From assembly GCA_902778135.1 (NCBI GenBank), contig CACYWP010000026.1, forward strand, positions 1 to 42,097: a stretch of 42,097 nucleotides of DNA, written 5' to 3'. The notes below the pieces were generated by a model. That model was not told the origin of the DNA. It saw only the letters and a program-made list of their open reading frames with translations, and ran no database searches. Shown here piece after piece: positions 18,590 through 26,356 of this stretch. Both the position numbers and the translations under genes were made by a program. This DNA comes from an uncultured Coriobacteriaceae bacterium (GTDB taxonomy: Bacteria > Actinomycetota > Coriobacteriia > Coriobacteriales > Atopobiaceae). Every line of letters starts with the position of its first letter. The first letter of the stretch is position 1.

Positions 18590-19069
18590 ATGGCAAGGAC
18601 ACTGGTGGCATACTTCAGCGCGAGCGGGACGACGGAGCGGGCGGCACGCGACCTGGCAGCGGCCATCGGAGCGGACCTGTACGAGATCGCACCCGCGGAG
18701 CCCTACACGCGCGCCGACCTCAACTGGAACAACAGGAGCAGCCGCTCGTCCGTGGAGATGGGCGACGAGTCGTGCCGTCCCGCCATCGCAGGCGACGCCC
18801 CCGACACTGACGCCTACGACACGGTGTTCGTGGGCTTCCCCGTGTGGTGGTACGTCGAGCCGCGCATCGTCGACACCTTCCTCGAGGCATGCGACCTGGC
18901 AGGCAAGACCGTCGTGCCCTTTGCCACGAGCGGCGGCAGCGGCATCGGTCGCGCGGCATCCCACATGCGCAGCCTGGTCCCCGGCGCGACCGTGAGGGAG
19001 GGCGGCCTGCTCAACGGACGCCACTCCCAGGCCCAGCTCTCCGCATGGGCGCAGGAGGCGCAGCGATGA
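18590..19069 (+). CDS. Flavodoxin-like protein
   Basis: 159 aa, typical of short-chain flavodoxins. It likely carries FMN and transfers low-potential electrons in the cytoplasm. The phosphate loop is YFSASGTTERAA (8-19, the usual T/S-x-T/S-G-x-T). VFVGFPVWWYVEPRIVDTFLEA (about 81-102) and VPFATSGGSGIGRA match the Flavodoxin_4 group. ATG at 18590 follows a GGGAGAGGGG purine tract. Its stop overlaps the start of the next gene (ATGA), so the two redox proteins are translationally coupled. Confidence 0.9.
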   Translation: MARTLVAYFSASGTTERAARDLAAAIGADLYEIAPAEPYTRADLNWNNRSSRSSVEMGDESCRPAIAGDAPDTDAYDTVFVGFPVWWYVEPRIVDTFLEACDLAGKTVVPFATSGGSGIGRAASHMRSLVPGATVREGGLLNGRHSQAQLSAWAQEAQR

Positions 19070-19599
19070 GGGTGCTCGTCCTGCAGGCCAGCCCCAATGC
19101 GCACGGTTCGACGGCGGTCCTCGTCGACGAGTTCTGCCGCGGCGCGCGCGAGGCGGGCCACGGCGTCGAGCGCGTCGACGTGTGCCGGCTGAACGTGGCG
19201 CCATGCACGGGATGCGTGGCCTGCGGATACGAGGGGCCGTGCGTGCAGCATGACGACATGGACGCCCTGCGCGAGAAGATCCTGGCCGCCGACATGCTGG
19301 TCCTGGCGACGCCGCTCTACTACTACGGCATGACCGCCCAGCTCAAGACCATCATCGACCGCTTCTGCTCGGCCAACTCGAGCATCACGAGGCGCCGCCT
19401 GCGCTCCGCCTTGCTCACGGTCGCCTGGAACGCCGACGACTGGACCTTCGAGGCGTTGGCCGCCCACTACCACACGCTCGTGCGCTACCTGCACTGGCAG
19501 GACTGCGGCATGGTCCTGGGATACGGCTGCGGAACGCCGGGCATGACGAAGGCCTCCCGCTATCCACAGGAGGCCTACCAGCTTGGACGCTCCGTCTAG
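19066..19599 (+). CDS. NAD(P)H-dependent FMN reductase-type flavoprotein
   Basis: 177 aa, flavodoxin fold of the iron-sulfur-flavoprotein/NADPH-dependent FMN-reductase group. N-terminal VLVLQASPNAHGSTAVLVDEF binds FMN phosphate. The Cys-rich PCTGCVACGYEGPCVQHDDMD (about 44-65) is the short C-x2-C-x2-C...C pattern seen in many of these anaerobic oxidoreductases. LATPLYYYGMTAQLKTIIDR is also characteristic. Whether it binds a cluster or uses the cysteines for disulfide chemistry cannot be told. It overlaps the flavodoxin gene by 4 bp and is followed by a strong hairpin. Confidence 0.88.
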   Translation: MRVLVLQASPNAHGSTAVLVDEFCRGAREAGHGVERVDVCRLNVAPCTGCVACGYEGPCVQHDDMDALREKILAADMLVLATPLYYYGMTAQLKTIIDRFCSANSSITRRRLRSALLTVAWNADDWTFEALAAHYHTLVRYLHWQDCGMVLGYGCGTPGMTKASRYPQEAYQLGRSV

Positions 19600-19623
19600 C
19601 GGATCCCATACACGGTGAAGGCG

Positions 19624-19661
19624 CGCGGGCACCCCTGCTCTCCGGACGGCGGGTGCCCGCG
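19624..19661. terminator. Bidirectional terminator between convergent genes
   Basis: Perfect 11-bp stem CGCGGGCACCC/GGGTGCCCGCG with a 16-base loop, flanked by AGGCG...CGCCT that can extend it. It lies between the FMN-reductase gene (+) and the MerR gene (-). U-tracts are weak on both sides. Confidence 0.6.
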
Positions 19662-19707
19662 TTCGCCTGTTCCTCCTCGCGCGGCCCGTCTGGCCCGTGC
19701 ACAGCGC

Positions 19708-20445
19708 CTACCTCGCCGCGAGGCAGGCCTCGATTGCCCGCTCGGCGAACGCGGCGGCCCCTTCGCCCGCAGACGCGTCGATGTTGCGCGTGAAGTCCCC
19801 TCCGCAGCCGTAGGCATGCCCAAGCTGCAGGAACACCTCGTCGGTGCAGGTGTAGTAATGCTCGGTGATGAAGTCCTGAATGCGCCTGGCCTGGGCGGCC
19901 GCGGCGTCGCTCGCGGGGTCGGCACCCTCTGCCGCCATCCGCCCGAACGGCTCGAACAGCGCCATCAGCTCGGCTCCCATGGCCATCTCGTCCCCCTTCG
20001 TGCGGCCCGCGCTCTTTCGCTCGTACTCGCGCCATTCGGGACTCTCGCCCCACGACGCCTTTGCCTGCGCCGCATACTCGTCGATCCTGCTGGTGTCAAA
20101 CGCATCGAACGCCAACGTCCTCACTCCCATCCTCTTCATGTCCCTTGCCAGGTCTATGAGCCTCTCCAGATGCTCCCGACGCAGCTCGAGCAGCCTGATC
20201 TGCTGGTCGAGCGCACGCGACTGGTCGAAGCCGGGGCTGTCGATGATGCCCCTTATGTCCTTTAGCGGAAACTCCAGCTCGCGAAACAGCAGGATCTGCT
20301 GCAGGCGCGCAAGGTCCTCGTCCCCGTACAGACGATACCCCGACTCCGTGCGCGCACTCGGCGACAGCAGCCCGATCGCATCGTAGTGATGCAGCGTCCG
20401 GACGCTGACACCGGTGATTTCGCTGACCTCGTGAACGGTCCTCAT
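19708..20445 (-). CDS. MerR-family transcriptional regulator with TipAS domain
   Basis: 245 aa. N-terminal MerR winged helix (1-70): TVHEVSEITGVSVRTLHHYDAIGLLSPSARTESGYRLYGDEDL. A dimerisation coiled coil follows (about 76-110), then a C-terminal TipAS-type effector domain (about 130-245) with WREYERKSAGRTKGDEMAMGAELMALF and FITEHYYTCTDEVFLQLGHAY. TipAL-type proteins sense thiopeptides and other amphipathic ligands and activate their own gene and resistance genes. ATG 20445 precedes the conserved MRTVHEVSEITGVS. It is divergent from a DUF362 gene, with a MerR-type promoter and dyad between them. Confidence 0.94.
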   Translation of the reverse strand: MRTVHEVSEITGVSVRTLHHYDAIGLLSPSARTESGYRLYGDEDLARLQQILLFRELEFPLKDIRGIIDSPGFDQSRALDQQIRLLELRREHLERLIDLARDMKRMGVRTLAFDAFDTSRIDEYAAQAKASWGESPEWREYERKSAGRTKGDEMAMGAELMALFEPFGRMAAEGADPASDAAAAQARRIQDFITEHYYTCTDEVFLQLGHAYGCGGDFTRNIDASAGEGAAAFAERAIEACLAAR

Positions 20446-20473
20446 CCTCTCCCCTCCCGCGACGACAGGACCC

Positions 20474-20504
20474 ACGATAAACCATGACGTTACGTGAGGG
20501 TCAA
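20474..20504 (-). promoter_or_regulatory. MerR-type promoter with operator dyad in a 19-bp spacer
   Basis: On the minus strand TTGACC (20504-20499) and TATCGT (20479-20474) are 19 bp apart, the over-long spacing characteristic of MerR-activated promoters. The spacer holds a dyad at 20481-20501: ACCATGACGT, one base, ACGTGAGGGT (8 of 10 paired). Autoactivation by the TipAS regulator is inferred. Confidence 0.75.
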
Positions 20505-20591
20505 CAGACAATCCGATGCGACCCCCGCGCGCGTGGGCGTGCAATATCATGAAGCGACAGCCACCAAGCCGCCAGTCCCCAAGGAGCAGCC

Positions 20592-21671
20592 ATGCGCAGC
20601 GAATCCGGCATGTCGCCCATCTGGAAGATCCACGGCACCGATGCCCACGCCATGACCCTGCGGCTCCTCGATGCCTGCCAGGCATGCAGGCTGGTCCCAG
20701 ACGGTGGGTCGGTGGCCCTCAAGCCCAACCTCGTCCTGGCCTCCGCTCCCGAGGATGGTGCCGTGACGCATCCCGGCGTCGCCAGCGGATGCATCGAGTA
20801 CTTCCGCACGCACGGCATCCATGACATCTCCGTCATCGAAAGCAGCTGGATCGGCGACAAGACCATGCGCGCGCTGCGGGCCTCCGGCATCGGGCAGGCG
20901 TGCGAGGAGCACGGCGTCCCCTTCTTCGACCTCAAGCGCGACGAGACGGTCACGGTGAGCACGGCCATCGGCAACATGGCGGTCTGCCGGCGGGCAATCG
21001 AGGCCGACCTGCTGGTCGACCTGCCCGTCCTCAAGGGCCACTGCCAGACGCGCATGACCTGCGCCCTCAAGAACCTGAAGGGCTGCATCCCCGACCGCGA
21101 GAAGCGCCGGTTCCATGCGCTGGGCCTGGCCGAGCCGATTGCCGCCCTGGGGGCGGCGCTGCGGCCGGGGCTCGTGGTGGTGGACAGCATCTGCGGCGAC
21201 CTCTGCTTCGAGGAGGGCGGCACGCCGGTGCGCACCAATACGATGCTTGCGGGCTTCGACGCGGTCCAGATGGACGCCTACGCGCGTTCGCTCATGGGGC
21301 TCGCCCCGGGCGAGGTTCCCTACATCGAGCTCGCGGAGCGTTACGGGGCAGGCCGTGCGCGATGGGACGAAGGCGACCTCGTGATGCTCAACGAGCCCTT
21401 CGAGGCCACGGAGTACGGCCGGCAGGGAGGCACCGTCGCCCGCCTGACGAGCCACGTCCACGAGCGAGAGGCGTGCTCGGCATGCTTCGCCTCGCTCGTC
21501 CGCGCGCTCTATGTCACCAGACGGGGCCGTGACCAGGAGATGTTCATCGGCCAGGGCTGGCGCAAGGAGGCGCCCGACGGCCTGGGCATCGGCAACTGCT
21601 GCCGCGGGGCCACGAGCTGCGTACCCGGCTGCCCGCCCACCGCAGAGGCCATCGCCCGGAGGCTGAGGTGA
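20592..21671 (+). CDS. DUF362-family protein
   Basis: 359 aa. Matches the DUF362 pattern: LKPNLVLASAPEDGAVTHPGVASGCIEYFRTHG near the N-terminus, VDLPVLKGHCQTRMTCALKNLKGCIP in the middle and a C-terminal GCPP. Extra cysteines near the C-terminus (CSACFASLV, then NCCRGATSCVPGCPP) could hold a metal or Fe-S cluster. The biochemical function of this family is not established. ATG 20592 has AAGGAGC 8 bp upstream. It diverges from the MerR-TipAS gene, so it may be under that regulator if the shared region works both ways. Confidence 0.85.
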   Translation: MRSESGMSPIWKIHGTDAHAMTLRLLDACQACRLVPDGGSVALKPNLVLASAPEDGAVTHPGVASGCIEYFRTHGIHDISVIESSWIGDKTMRALRASGIGQACEEHGVPFFDLKRDETVTVSTAIGNMAVCRRAIEADLLVDLPVLKGHCQTRMTCALKNLKGCIPDREKRRFHALGLAEPIAALGAALRPGLVVVDSICGDLCFEEGGTPVRTNTMLAGFDAVQMDAYARSLMGLAPGEVPYIELAERYGAGRARWDEGDLVMLNEPFEATEYGRQGGTVARLTSHVHEREACSACFASLVRALYVTRRGRDQEMFIGQGWRKEAPDGLGIGNCCRGATSCVPGCPPTAEAIARRLR

Positions 21672-21684
21672 CCGGCGAGCCGCG

Positions 21685-21936
21685 CTAGCAGGGCCTTTCG
21701 CCGTCGCGCCTAGATGCCCCCAGCGCCGCGCCGAGCGCGACGACACCACAGCAGAGCGCGCCAAGCGGCCACGCCAGCCAGTAGTAGAGCAGCATGATGA
21801 CGACGATGCTCCCTCGTGCGCCTGCCCGTGCGGCACAGATGCCCACGAGAAGCACCAGCGGCCCGAGGACGCTTGCGGCTGCCATGATGGCCTGACAGAG
21901 GGCCACCGCGTCATCGCGGTCACCCTCGCCTGCCAT
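21685..21936 (-). CDS. Small hypothetical membrane protein
   Basis: 83 aa from the ATG at 21936, chosen because GGGAAGG lies 6 bp upstream; a longer frame reaches 22026 without such a site. Two or three hydrophobic segments (about 12-31, 40-55, 57-72) suggest an integral membrane protein. I recognise no family. It converges on the DUF362 gene with only 13 bp between stops. Confidence 0.55.
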   Translation of the reverse strand: MAGEGDRDDAVALCQAIMAAASVLGPLVLLVGICAARAGARGSIVVIMLLYYWLAWPLGALCCGVVALGAALGASRRDGERPC

Positions 21937-22145
21937 GTGACGCCTTCCCAGGCCTCCCATTGCCAGCCTCCCCTCATCGCGCCCGCTGCCTTCACCAGGC
22001 GCGATCGCTCGCCCTGCCATGTCCAAGGATACGTCAGGCGCGGTCAGACCAAGGCGACGTCGACCACCCCACCGTCACGCAAACGGACCCGTGAGCATCC
22101 TCGCCTCACTGGTATTGGTATTTTGAAAAAAGAATTCCACTCGAC

Positions 22146-22177
22146 TTGAGACAATGCGGTGCACAGGTGCATATAGT
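22146..22177 (+). promoter_or_regulatory. Predicted promoter of the HAD phosphatase gene
   Basis: TATAGT (22172-22177) is a good -10. A -35 could be GAGACA (18-bp spacer) or TTGAGA (20-bp spacer). The spacer contains the direct repeat GGTGCA twice. Confidence 0.5.
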
Positions 22178-22213
22178 TATCTGTCAATGAGTTTTGCGAG
22201 AAAGGAATGACCC

Positions 22214-23419
22214 ATGAATAGCGAGAAGAAGCTTGTCCCAAGCTTTTGGCGCATCGCGGCAATCGCCGCGATGTGCGCCTGCCTGGTGCTTGGCGCGCTG
22301 TTCCTCTCCAAGCCTGCCGCAACGCCACAGGATGCCGAGGAGGCCACCGCCACCCAGACCGAGGATGAGGGCACGACCGAGACCGGAGGCGCGGGGCTCT
22401 CGCTCGTCGCCGACGCGGAGGACCCCCTGAGCCTCTGGACCGATGACGCGCCGCTGAAGAAGGAGCTCGTGGACTACGTCGAGGCCGTCACCGACGAGTC
22501 CTCGCCCGACTTCATCCCCGTCGAGGATCGCGTTGCCACGTTCGACTTCGACGGCACGCTGTTCTGCGAGACCGACCCCAACTACTTCGACTACACGCTG
22601 CTGGTGCATCGCGTGCTCGAGGATCCCGACTACAAGGACAAGGCCTCCGACTTCGAGAAGTCCGTCGCCAACAAGATCGTGGACCAGAACGAGAACGGCA
22701 CCAAGTACGAGGAGCTGCCCGTCGAGCATGGCCAGGCCGTCGCCTCCGCCTTCGAGGGCATGACCGTCGACGAGTTCTATGACTACGTGCACGAGTTCAT
22801 GAAGCTTGACATGCCCAGCTACGAGGGCATGCAGCGTGGGGGCGGCTTCTATCTGCCCATGGTCCAGGTCGTGCAGTACCTGCAGGCCAACGACTTTGAC
22901 GTGTACGTCATGTCCGGCACCGACCGCCTCATCACGCGCGGCATCTTCAGCTCCGAGACCTGCCCCATCGACCTCCCGCTCTCCCATATCCTAGGCTCCA
23001 ACGAGTCCCTCGTCGGCAGCGACCAGGGCGAGGAGGATGGCCTGGACTACACCTTCACCCAGGACGAGGAGCTCGTAACGGGCGGCGAGTTCATCATGAA
23101 GACGCTCAAGGAAAACAAGTGCTACATCATCCAGAGCGAGATCGCCAAGCAGCCGGTCCTCTCCTTCGGCAACAGCTCGGGTGACTTCGCCATGGACAAC
23201 TACGCGCTGACCAACCCCACCTATCGCTCCGCCGCCTTCCAGCTGTGCTGCGACGACCTGGAGCGCGAGAACGGCAACGAGGACAAGGCCGCCGAGATGC
23301 TGGCCCAGTGCGAGGAGTTCGGGTACGTGCCCGTCTCGATGAAGAACGACTGGAGCACCATCTACGGCGATGGCGTCACCTACCTGGGCGCCGAGGTGGA
23401 GCTCGCCGAGGCCGCATAG
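22214..23419 (+). CDS. Membrane-anchored or secreted HAD-superfamily phosphatase
   Basis: 401 aa. A short cytoplasmic N-terminus and one hydrophobic segment (about 11-31) form a signal anchor or signal peptide, followed by an acidic Thr/Glu-rich linker (33-60). The HAD core follows: motif I DFDGT (about 110-114), motif II VYVMSGTDR, a Lys in EIAKQPVLSFGNSSGD and motif IV GNSSGDFAM. It should therefore be an extracytoplasmic phosphatase, possibly phosphate or nutrient scavenging; substrate unknown. It is a single-gene unit with its own promoter and a strong terminator. Confidence 0.88.
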   Translation: MNSEKKLVPSFWRIAAIAAMCACLVLGALFLSKPAATPQDAEEATATQTEDEGTTETGGAGLSLVADAEDPLSLWTDDAPLKKELVDYVEAVTDESSPDFIPVEDRVATFDFDGTLFCETDPNYFDYTLLVHRVLEDPDYKDKASDFEKSVANKIVDQNENGTKYEELPVEHGQAVASAFEGMTVDEFYDYVHEFMKLDMPSYEGMQRGGGFYLPMVQVVQYLQANDFDVYVMSGTDRLITRGIFSSETCPIDLPLSHILGSNESLVGSDQGEEDGLDYTFTQDEELVTGGEFIMKTLKENKCYIIQSEIAKQPVLSFGNSSGDFAMDNYALTNPTYRSAAFQLCCDDLERENGNEDKAAEMLAQCEEFGYVPVSMKNDWSTIYGDGVTYLGAEVELAEAA

Positions 23420-23450
23420 GCCAGGCGCCGCGACATCCGCACTGACGCCA

Positions 23451-23478
23451 GGGCCACCCGCACGGGTGGCCCTTTTTT
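23451..23478 (+). terminator. Strong intrinsic terminator of the HAD phosphatase gene
   Basis: Perfect 9-bp stem GGGCCACCC/GGGTGGCCC with a 4-base loop, followed by six T residues. Confidence 0.92.
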
Positions 23479-23549
23479 GCGTCTCGCCTGGCTGGCTGGT
23501 GGGAAACGACCACCGATTGCGCCTGTCCAGGGGAGAAATGCGCCTGCGG

Positions 23550-23680
23550 ATGGACGAAGTTGCAGATATGCGCGGTTTTTCGTGAGGCAGGCAAGTAGCG
23601 GCTTCGCGCCAGCTGGGCTTTTGCACCTCCGATACTCGGCCTGTCCCGAAAAAACCGCGCATAACCGCAACTTCGTCCAT
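23550..23680. repeat. 131-bp element bounded by imperfect 31-34-bp inverted repeats
   Basis: The left end (23550-23582) and right end (23647-23680) are near-perfect inverted copies: ATGGACGAAGTTGC, a few variable bases, then ATGCGCGGTTTTT. The core has no coding potential. The layout is that of a MITE or a large fold-back intergenic repeat. It fills the gap between the HAD phosphatase terminator and the YunG-like gene; bases 23681-23773 show nothing else. Confidence 0.65.
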
Positions 23681-23773
23681 ACTGCCGTGATTCCACGCGT
23701 CCGAGCGGCCCATCCCCGCCCCACGAGGCGGTGTGGAGGCACGGGCGCGTCGCCGCCACCCGATGGCATGCCC

Positions 23774-24178
23774 CTACCCCAGCAACCGCCCTCGCAGGTA
23801 CTCGTAGCGCTGGCGCTTCTCCTGCTTGGCGAAGTGCGTCTCGCGCGACTGCTCCACCACATCCTCGTAATCGAGCGCTCGGTCGCCAAACTGCTCGCTC
23901 GTCAGGTCGAAGACGCAGTCCCCCACCACGTTGAAGCAGTGATAGTTGCCATCGCCCAGCGGGATGCCCATCACCTTGCCGCCAAAGAGGTCCTGCATGA
24001 GGAAGGCCGTGATGGAGCATTGGCCCACGGTGGGGTTGTCCTCGCTCCAGCGGTCGCGCATGCGCGGCGCACAGGTCTCGGCACACCATATGCCGCAAAG
24101 CAGGTCGTACAGGTCGCGCGGGGTCCTGCCCTGCGCGTCGGTCACGTCAGCGGTCTGCCAGCCATAGAAGCGATACAT
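23774..24178 (-). CDS. YunG-like protein
   Basis: 134 aa. Conserved segment DRWSEDNPTVGQCSITAFLMQDLFGG (about 42-67) followed by NYHCFNVVGDCVFDLTSEQFG (about 78-98) resembles Bacillus YunG-type proteins of unknown function. Cys54, His80 and Asp91 are spaced like a papain/transglutaminase-type catalytic triad; that is an inference only. It is divergent from the LysR gene, with about 100 bp between them. Confidence 0.65.
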   Translation of the reverse strand: MYRFYGWQTADVTDAQGRTPRDLYDLLCGIWCAETCAPRMRDRWSEDNPTVGQCSITAFLMQDLFGGKVMGIPLGDGNYHCFNVVGDCVFDLTSEQFGDRALDYEDVVEQSRETHFAKQEKRQRYEYLRGRLLG

Positions 24179-24223
24179 GGAGTTCCCCTCTCACTCACGT
24201 GGCCCCATGATACGCGAGGCAGC

Positions 24224-24252
24224 TGGAACGCCAGACCGGTTTCTCCTACAAT
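24224..24252 (+). promoter_or_regulatory. Predicted lysR promoter
   Basis: TGGAAC (24224-24229) and TACAAT (24247-24252), 17-bp spacer. The -10 context CTCCTACAATG is identical to that of the manX promoter. Confidence 0.5.
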
Positions 24253-24285
24253 GCCCCTACCCGGGAGCTCTGCAAGGGAGTGGCC

Positions 24286-25170
24286 ATGGAACTGCGCGTC
24301 CTCAGATACTTTCTCGTCGTGGCCCAGGAGGGCAACATCACCAACGCGGCAGCACTCCTGCACATCGGCCAGCCCACGCTCTCACGCCAGCTCAAGGACC
24401 TGGAACAGGAGCTCGGTCAGCCACTCTTCGTAAGGCAGTCACACGGCATCAAGCTCACCGAGGCGGGAGAGCAGCTGCGCACGCATGCCAAGGAGATGGT
24501 CACCATCTCCGACAAGATCGAGCGGGACTTTGCCCTCATGGCCAAGCGACCGCTCGGCGACATATACATCGGAGGCATCGAAAGCTACCTTCAGGAAGGC
24601 GCCCGGTTCGCACACATCGCCCAAGAGCGAGGCGTCAGCACTGCCGTGCACTATACCTCGTGCAGCTCTGTCGAGGCTCTCACGCTGCTTGACCGCGGGC
24701 TCATCGACTTCGCCATCGTCTCGCAGGCCGTACGGGTCGACCGCTATGAGACGATTCGGTTCGCAAAGAAGTGCAAGTGGGTCGCCCTCTTGCGTATCGA
24801 CAACCCCCTCGCGGCAAAGGAGTGCCTCACCGCCGCAGATCTCGCCAAGGAGCCGTTGCTCATGTACGACCGCGCGCTCAAGGCGCCCTACGAGCTCAAT
24901 AACCTTGCCCAGTGGTTTGGCGACAAGTTCTCGGAACTCAACGTGATTGCCACCTCCAACCTTACGACCGCCCTTGTTGCCTTCGCCCGCGAGGGGTTGG
25001 GCGTCATGCTCTGCTGGGACCGCATCGAACCCATCAGCAATCGGAGTCTGGCGGTTGTCCCCCTCAGTCCCGAGCTATCGGCGCAGGGAGTCCTTGCCTG
25101 GCGCAAGGACCGACCCCTCTCCAAGGCTGCCTCGAGCTTCCTCACGCTCATCAAAGAGTGGATGGCCTAA
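24286..25170 (+). CDS. LysR-family transcriptional regulator
   Basis: 294 aa, normal LTTR length. The N-terminal winged helix is classic: LRVLRYFLVVAQEGNITNAAALLHIGQPTLSRQLKDLEQELGQPLFVR (about 3-50). The C-terminal periplasmic-binding-like sensor domain (about 90-294) would bind a small metabolite. ATG 24286 was preferred to the GTG six bases earlier because GGGAG then sits 5 bp upstream. It is immediately upstream of, and co-directional with, the mannose-family PTS genes; a T-N11-A dyad lies between, so it is the likely PTS regulator. Confidence 0.93.
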   Translation: MELRVLRYFLVVAQEGNITNAAALLHIGQPTLSRQLKDLEQELGQPLFVRQSHGIKLTEAGEQLRTHAKEMVTISDKIERDFALMAKRPLGDIYIGGIESYLQEGARFAHIAQERGVSTAVHYTSCSSVEALTLLDRGLIDFAIVSQAVRVDRYETIRFAKKCKWVALLRIDNPLAAKECLTAADLAKEPLLMYDRALKAPYELNNLAQWFGDKFSELNVIATSNLTTALVAFAREGLGVMLCWDRIEPISNRSLAVVPLSPELSAQGVLAWRKDRPLSKAASSFLTLIKEWMA

Positions 25171-25179
25171 TTCATGCAA

Positions 25180-25196
25180 TGCCTGTTGGGCATTTC
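25180..25196 (+). terminator. Weak hairpin after lysR
   Basis: AATGCC-TGTTG-GGCATT followed by TCTCCTT, about 8 bp past the lysR stop. The stem is short, so termination would be partial. Confidence 0.35.
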
Positions 25197-25198
25197 TC

Positions 25199-25213
25199 CT
25201 TATGTGACATAAG
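25199..25213. promoter_or_regulatory. Candidate LysR-type operator
   Basis: Perfect dyad CTTATG-TGA-CATAAG containing the LTTR T-N11-A signature. It is immediately upstream of the manX -35 box, centred near -46, the position expected of an activator-contact site. Confidence 0.6.
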
Positions 25214-25215
25214 CA

Positions 25216-25245
25216 TTGTCATTGCTCCTCCTTTGCTCCTACAAT
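25216..25245 (+). promoter_or_regulatory. Predicted manXYZ promoter
   Basis: TTGTCA (25216-25221) and TACAAT (25240-25245), 18-bp spacer, each matching consensus at 5 of 6 positions. The leader is about 90 nt and ends in AAAGGAGGT before the manX ATG. No sigma-54 type -24/-12 element was seen. Confidence 0.75.
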
Positions 25246-25340
25246 GTCTATTTGTGGAGGATTCATGGACATTCCCGCTCAGAATGGCCGTAACCCTCTG
25301 CAGATAGGGAGCGAACGATGCATGAAAAGGAGGTAGTTGA

Positions 25341-26339
25341 ATGGTAAGCATTGTCCTAGCCAGCCATGGCAGGTTCTCCGAGGGCATCAAGGAGTCTGGG
25401 CAGATGATCTTCGGTCCTCAGGAGGACGTCGAAGCCGTCGTCCTGACGCCCGAGATGGGTCCGGACGACTTCCGCGCCAAGGTGCTGGCCGCCATCGACA
25501 CGTTCAGCCAGAAGGAGCAGGTGCTCTTCCTGGTGGACCTGTGGGGAGGCACGCCGTTCAACCAGATCAGCAAGCTCATCGAGGAGCGCGGCGGCGAGGA
25601 CTGGGTCGCCGTCACCGGCATGAACCTGCCGATGGTCATCGAGGCTTATGGTGACCGCATGGGCATGGACACCGCCAAGGAGATTGCCCAGGCAATCAAG
25701 CCCGAGTCCAAGAGCGGCATCCGCATCAAGCCCGAGTCCTGTGACATCGAGGATGCCGCCTCCGTCGCGGCCGCCCCGGCCAGCGTCCCCATGGGCGCCA
25801 TCCCCGAGGGCACGGTGCTCGGCGACGGCAAGATCGACATCGCCTTCGCGCGCATCGACACGCGTCTGCTGCACGGCCAGGTGGCAACCACCATCACCAA
25901 GATGGTCAATCCCGACCGCATCATCGTGTGCTCCGATGCCGTTGCCCACGACGACCTGCGCAAGTCCATGATCGAGCAGGCAGCCCCTCCCGGAGTCAAG
26001 GCCCACGTCGTGCCCATCTGGAAGATCGTCGAGGTCTCCAAGGACCCGCGCTTCGGCGACACCCGCGCCATGCTGCTGTTCGAGACCCCGCAGGACCTGG
26101 AGCGTGCACTGGAGGGCGGCGTGGAGATCAAGGATGTCAACCTTGGTTCCATGGCCCACTCGCTCGGCAAGGTCGTCGTGACCAACGCCGTGGCTATGGA
26201 CCAGGACGACGTCGACTGCCTGGAGCGCATCGCGGCCAGGGGCGTCAACGTCGAGGTCTACAAGGTTCCTGCCGACTCGCATGAGCCACTCGACGCCGTG
26301 CTCAAGAAGGCCAAGGCCGAGATCGCGGCCCAGAAGTAG
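25341..26339 (+). CDS. manX: PTS mannose/fructose/sorbose-family EIIAB component
   Basis: 332 aa, fused IIA-linker-IIB. Phosphate passes from HPr to IIA His9 (LASHGRFSEG), then to IIB His178 (RIDTRLLHGQVATT), then to the incoming sugar. The IIA domain covers about 1-117 with LWGGTPFNQISKL; the linker (about 118-165) is rich in Ala, Pro and charges and contains a duplicated IKPES; IIB covers about 166-330. The substrate may be mannose or glucose but is not defined by sequence. It is first of the co-directional manXYZ genes, 17 bp ahead of manY. Confidence 0.95.
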   Translation: MVSIVLASHGRFSEGIKESGQMIFGPQEDVEAVVLTPEMGPDDFRAKVLAAIDTFSQKEQVLFLVDLWGGTPFNQISKLIEERGGEDWVAVTGMNLPMVIEAYGDRMGMDTAKEIAQAIKPESKSGIRIKPESCDIEDAASVAAAPASVPMGAIPEGTVLGDGKIDIAFARIDTRLLHGQVATTITKMVNPDRIIVCSDAVAHDDLRKSMIEQAAPPGVKAHVVPIWKIVEVSKDPRFGDTRAMLLFETPQDLERALEGGVEIKDVNLGSMAHSLGKVVVTNAVAMDQDDVDCLERIAARGVNVEVYKVPADSHEPLDAVLKKAKAEIAAQK

Positions 26340-26356
26340 AAGAAGGAGGATAGCGC

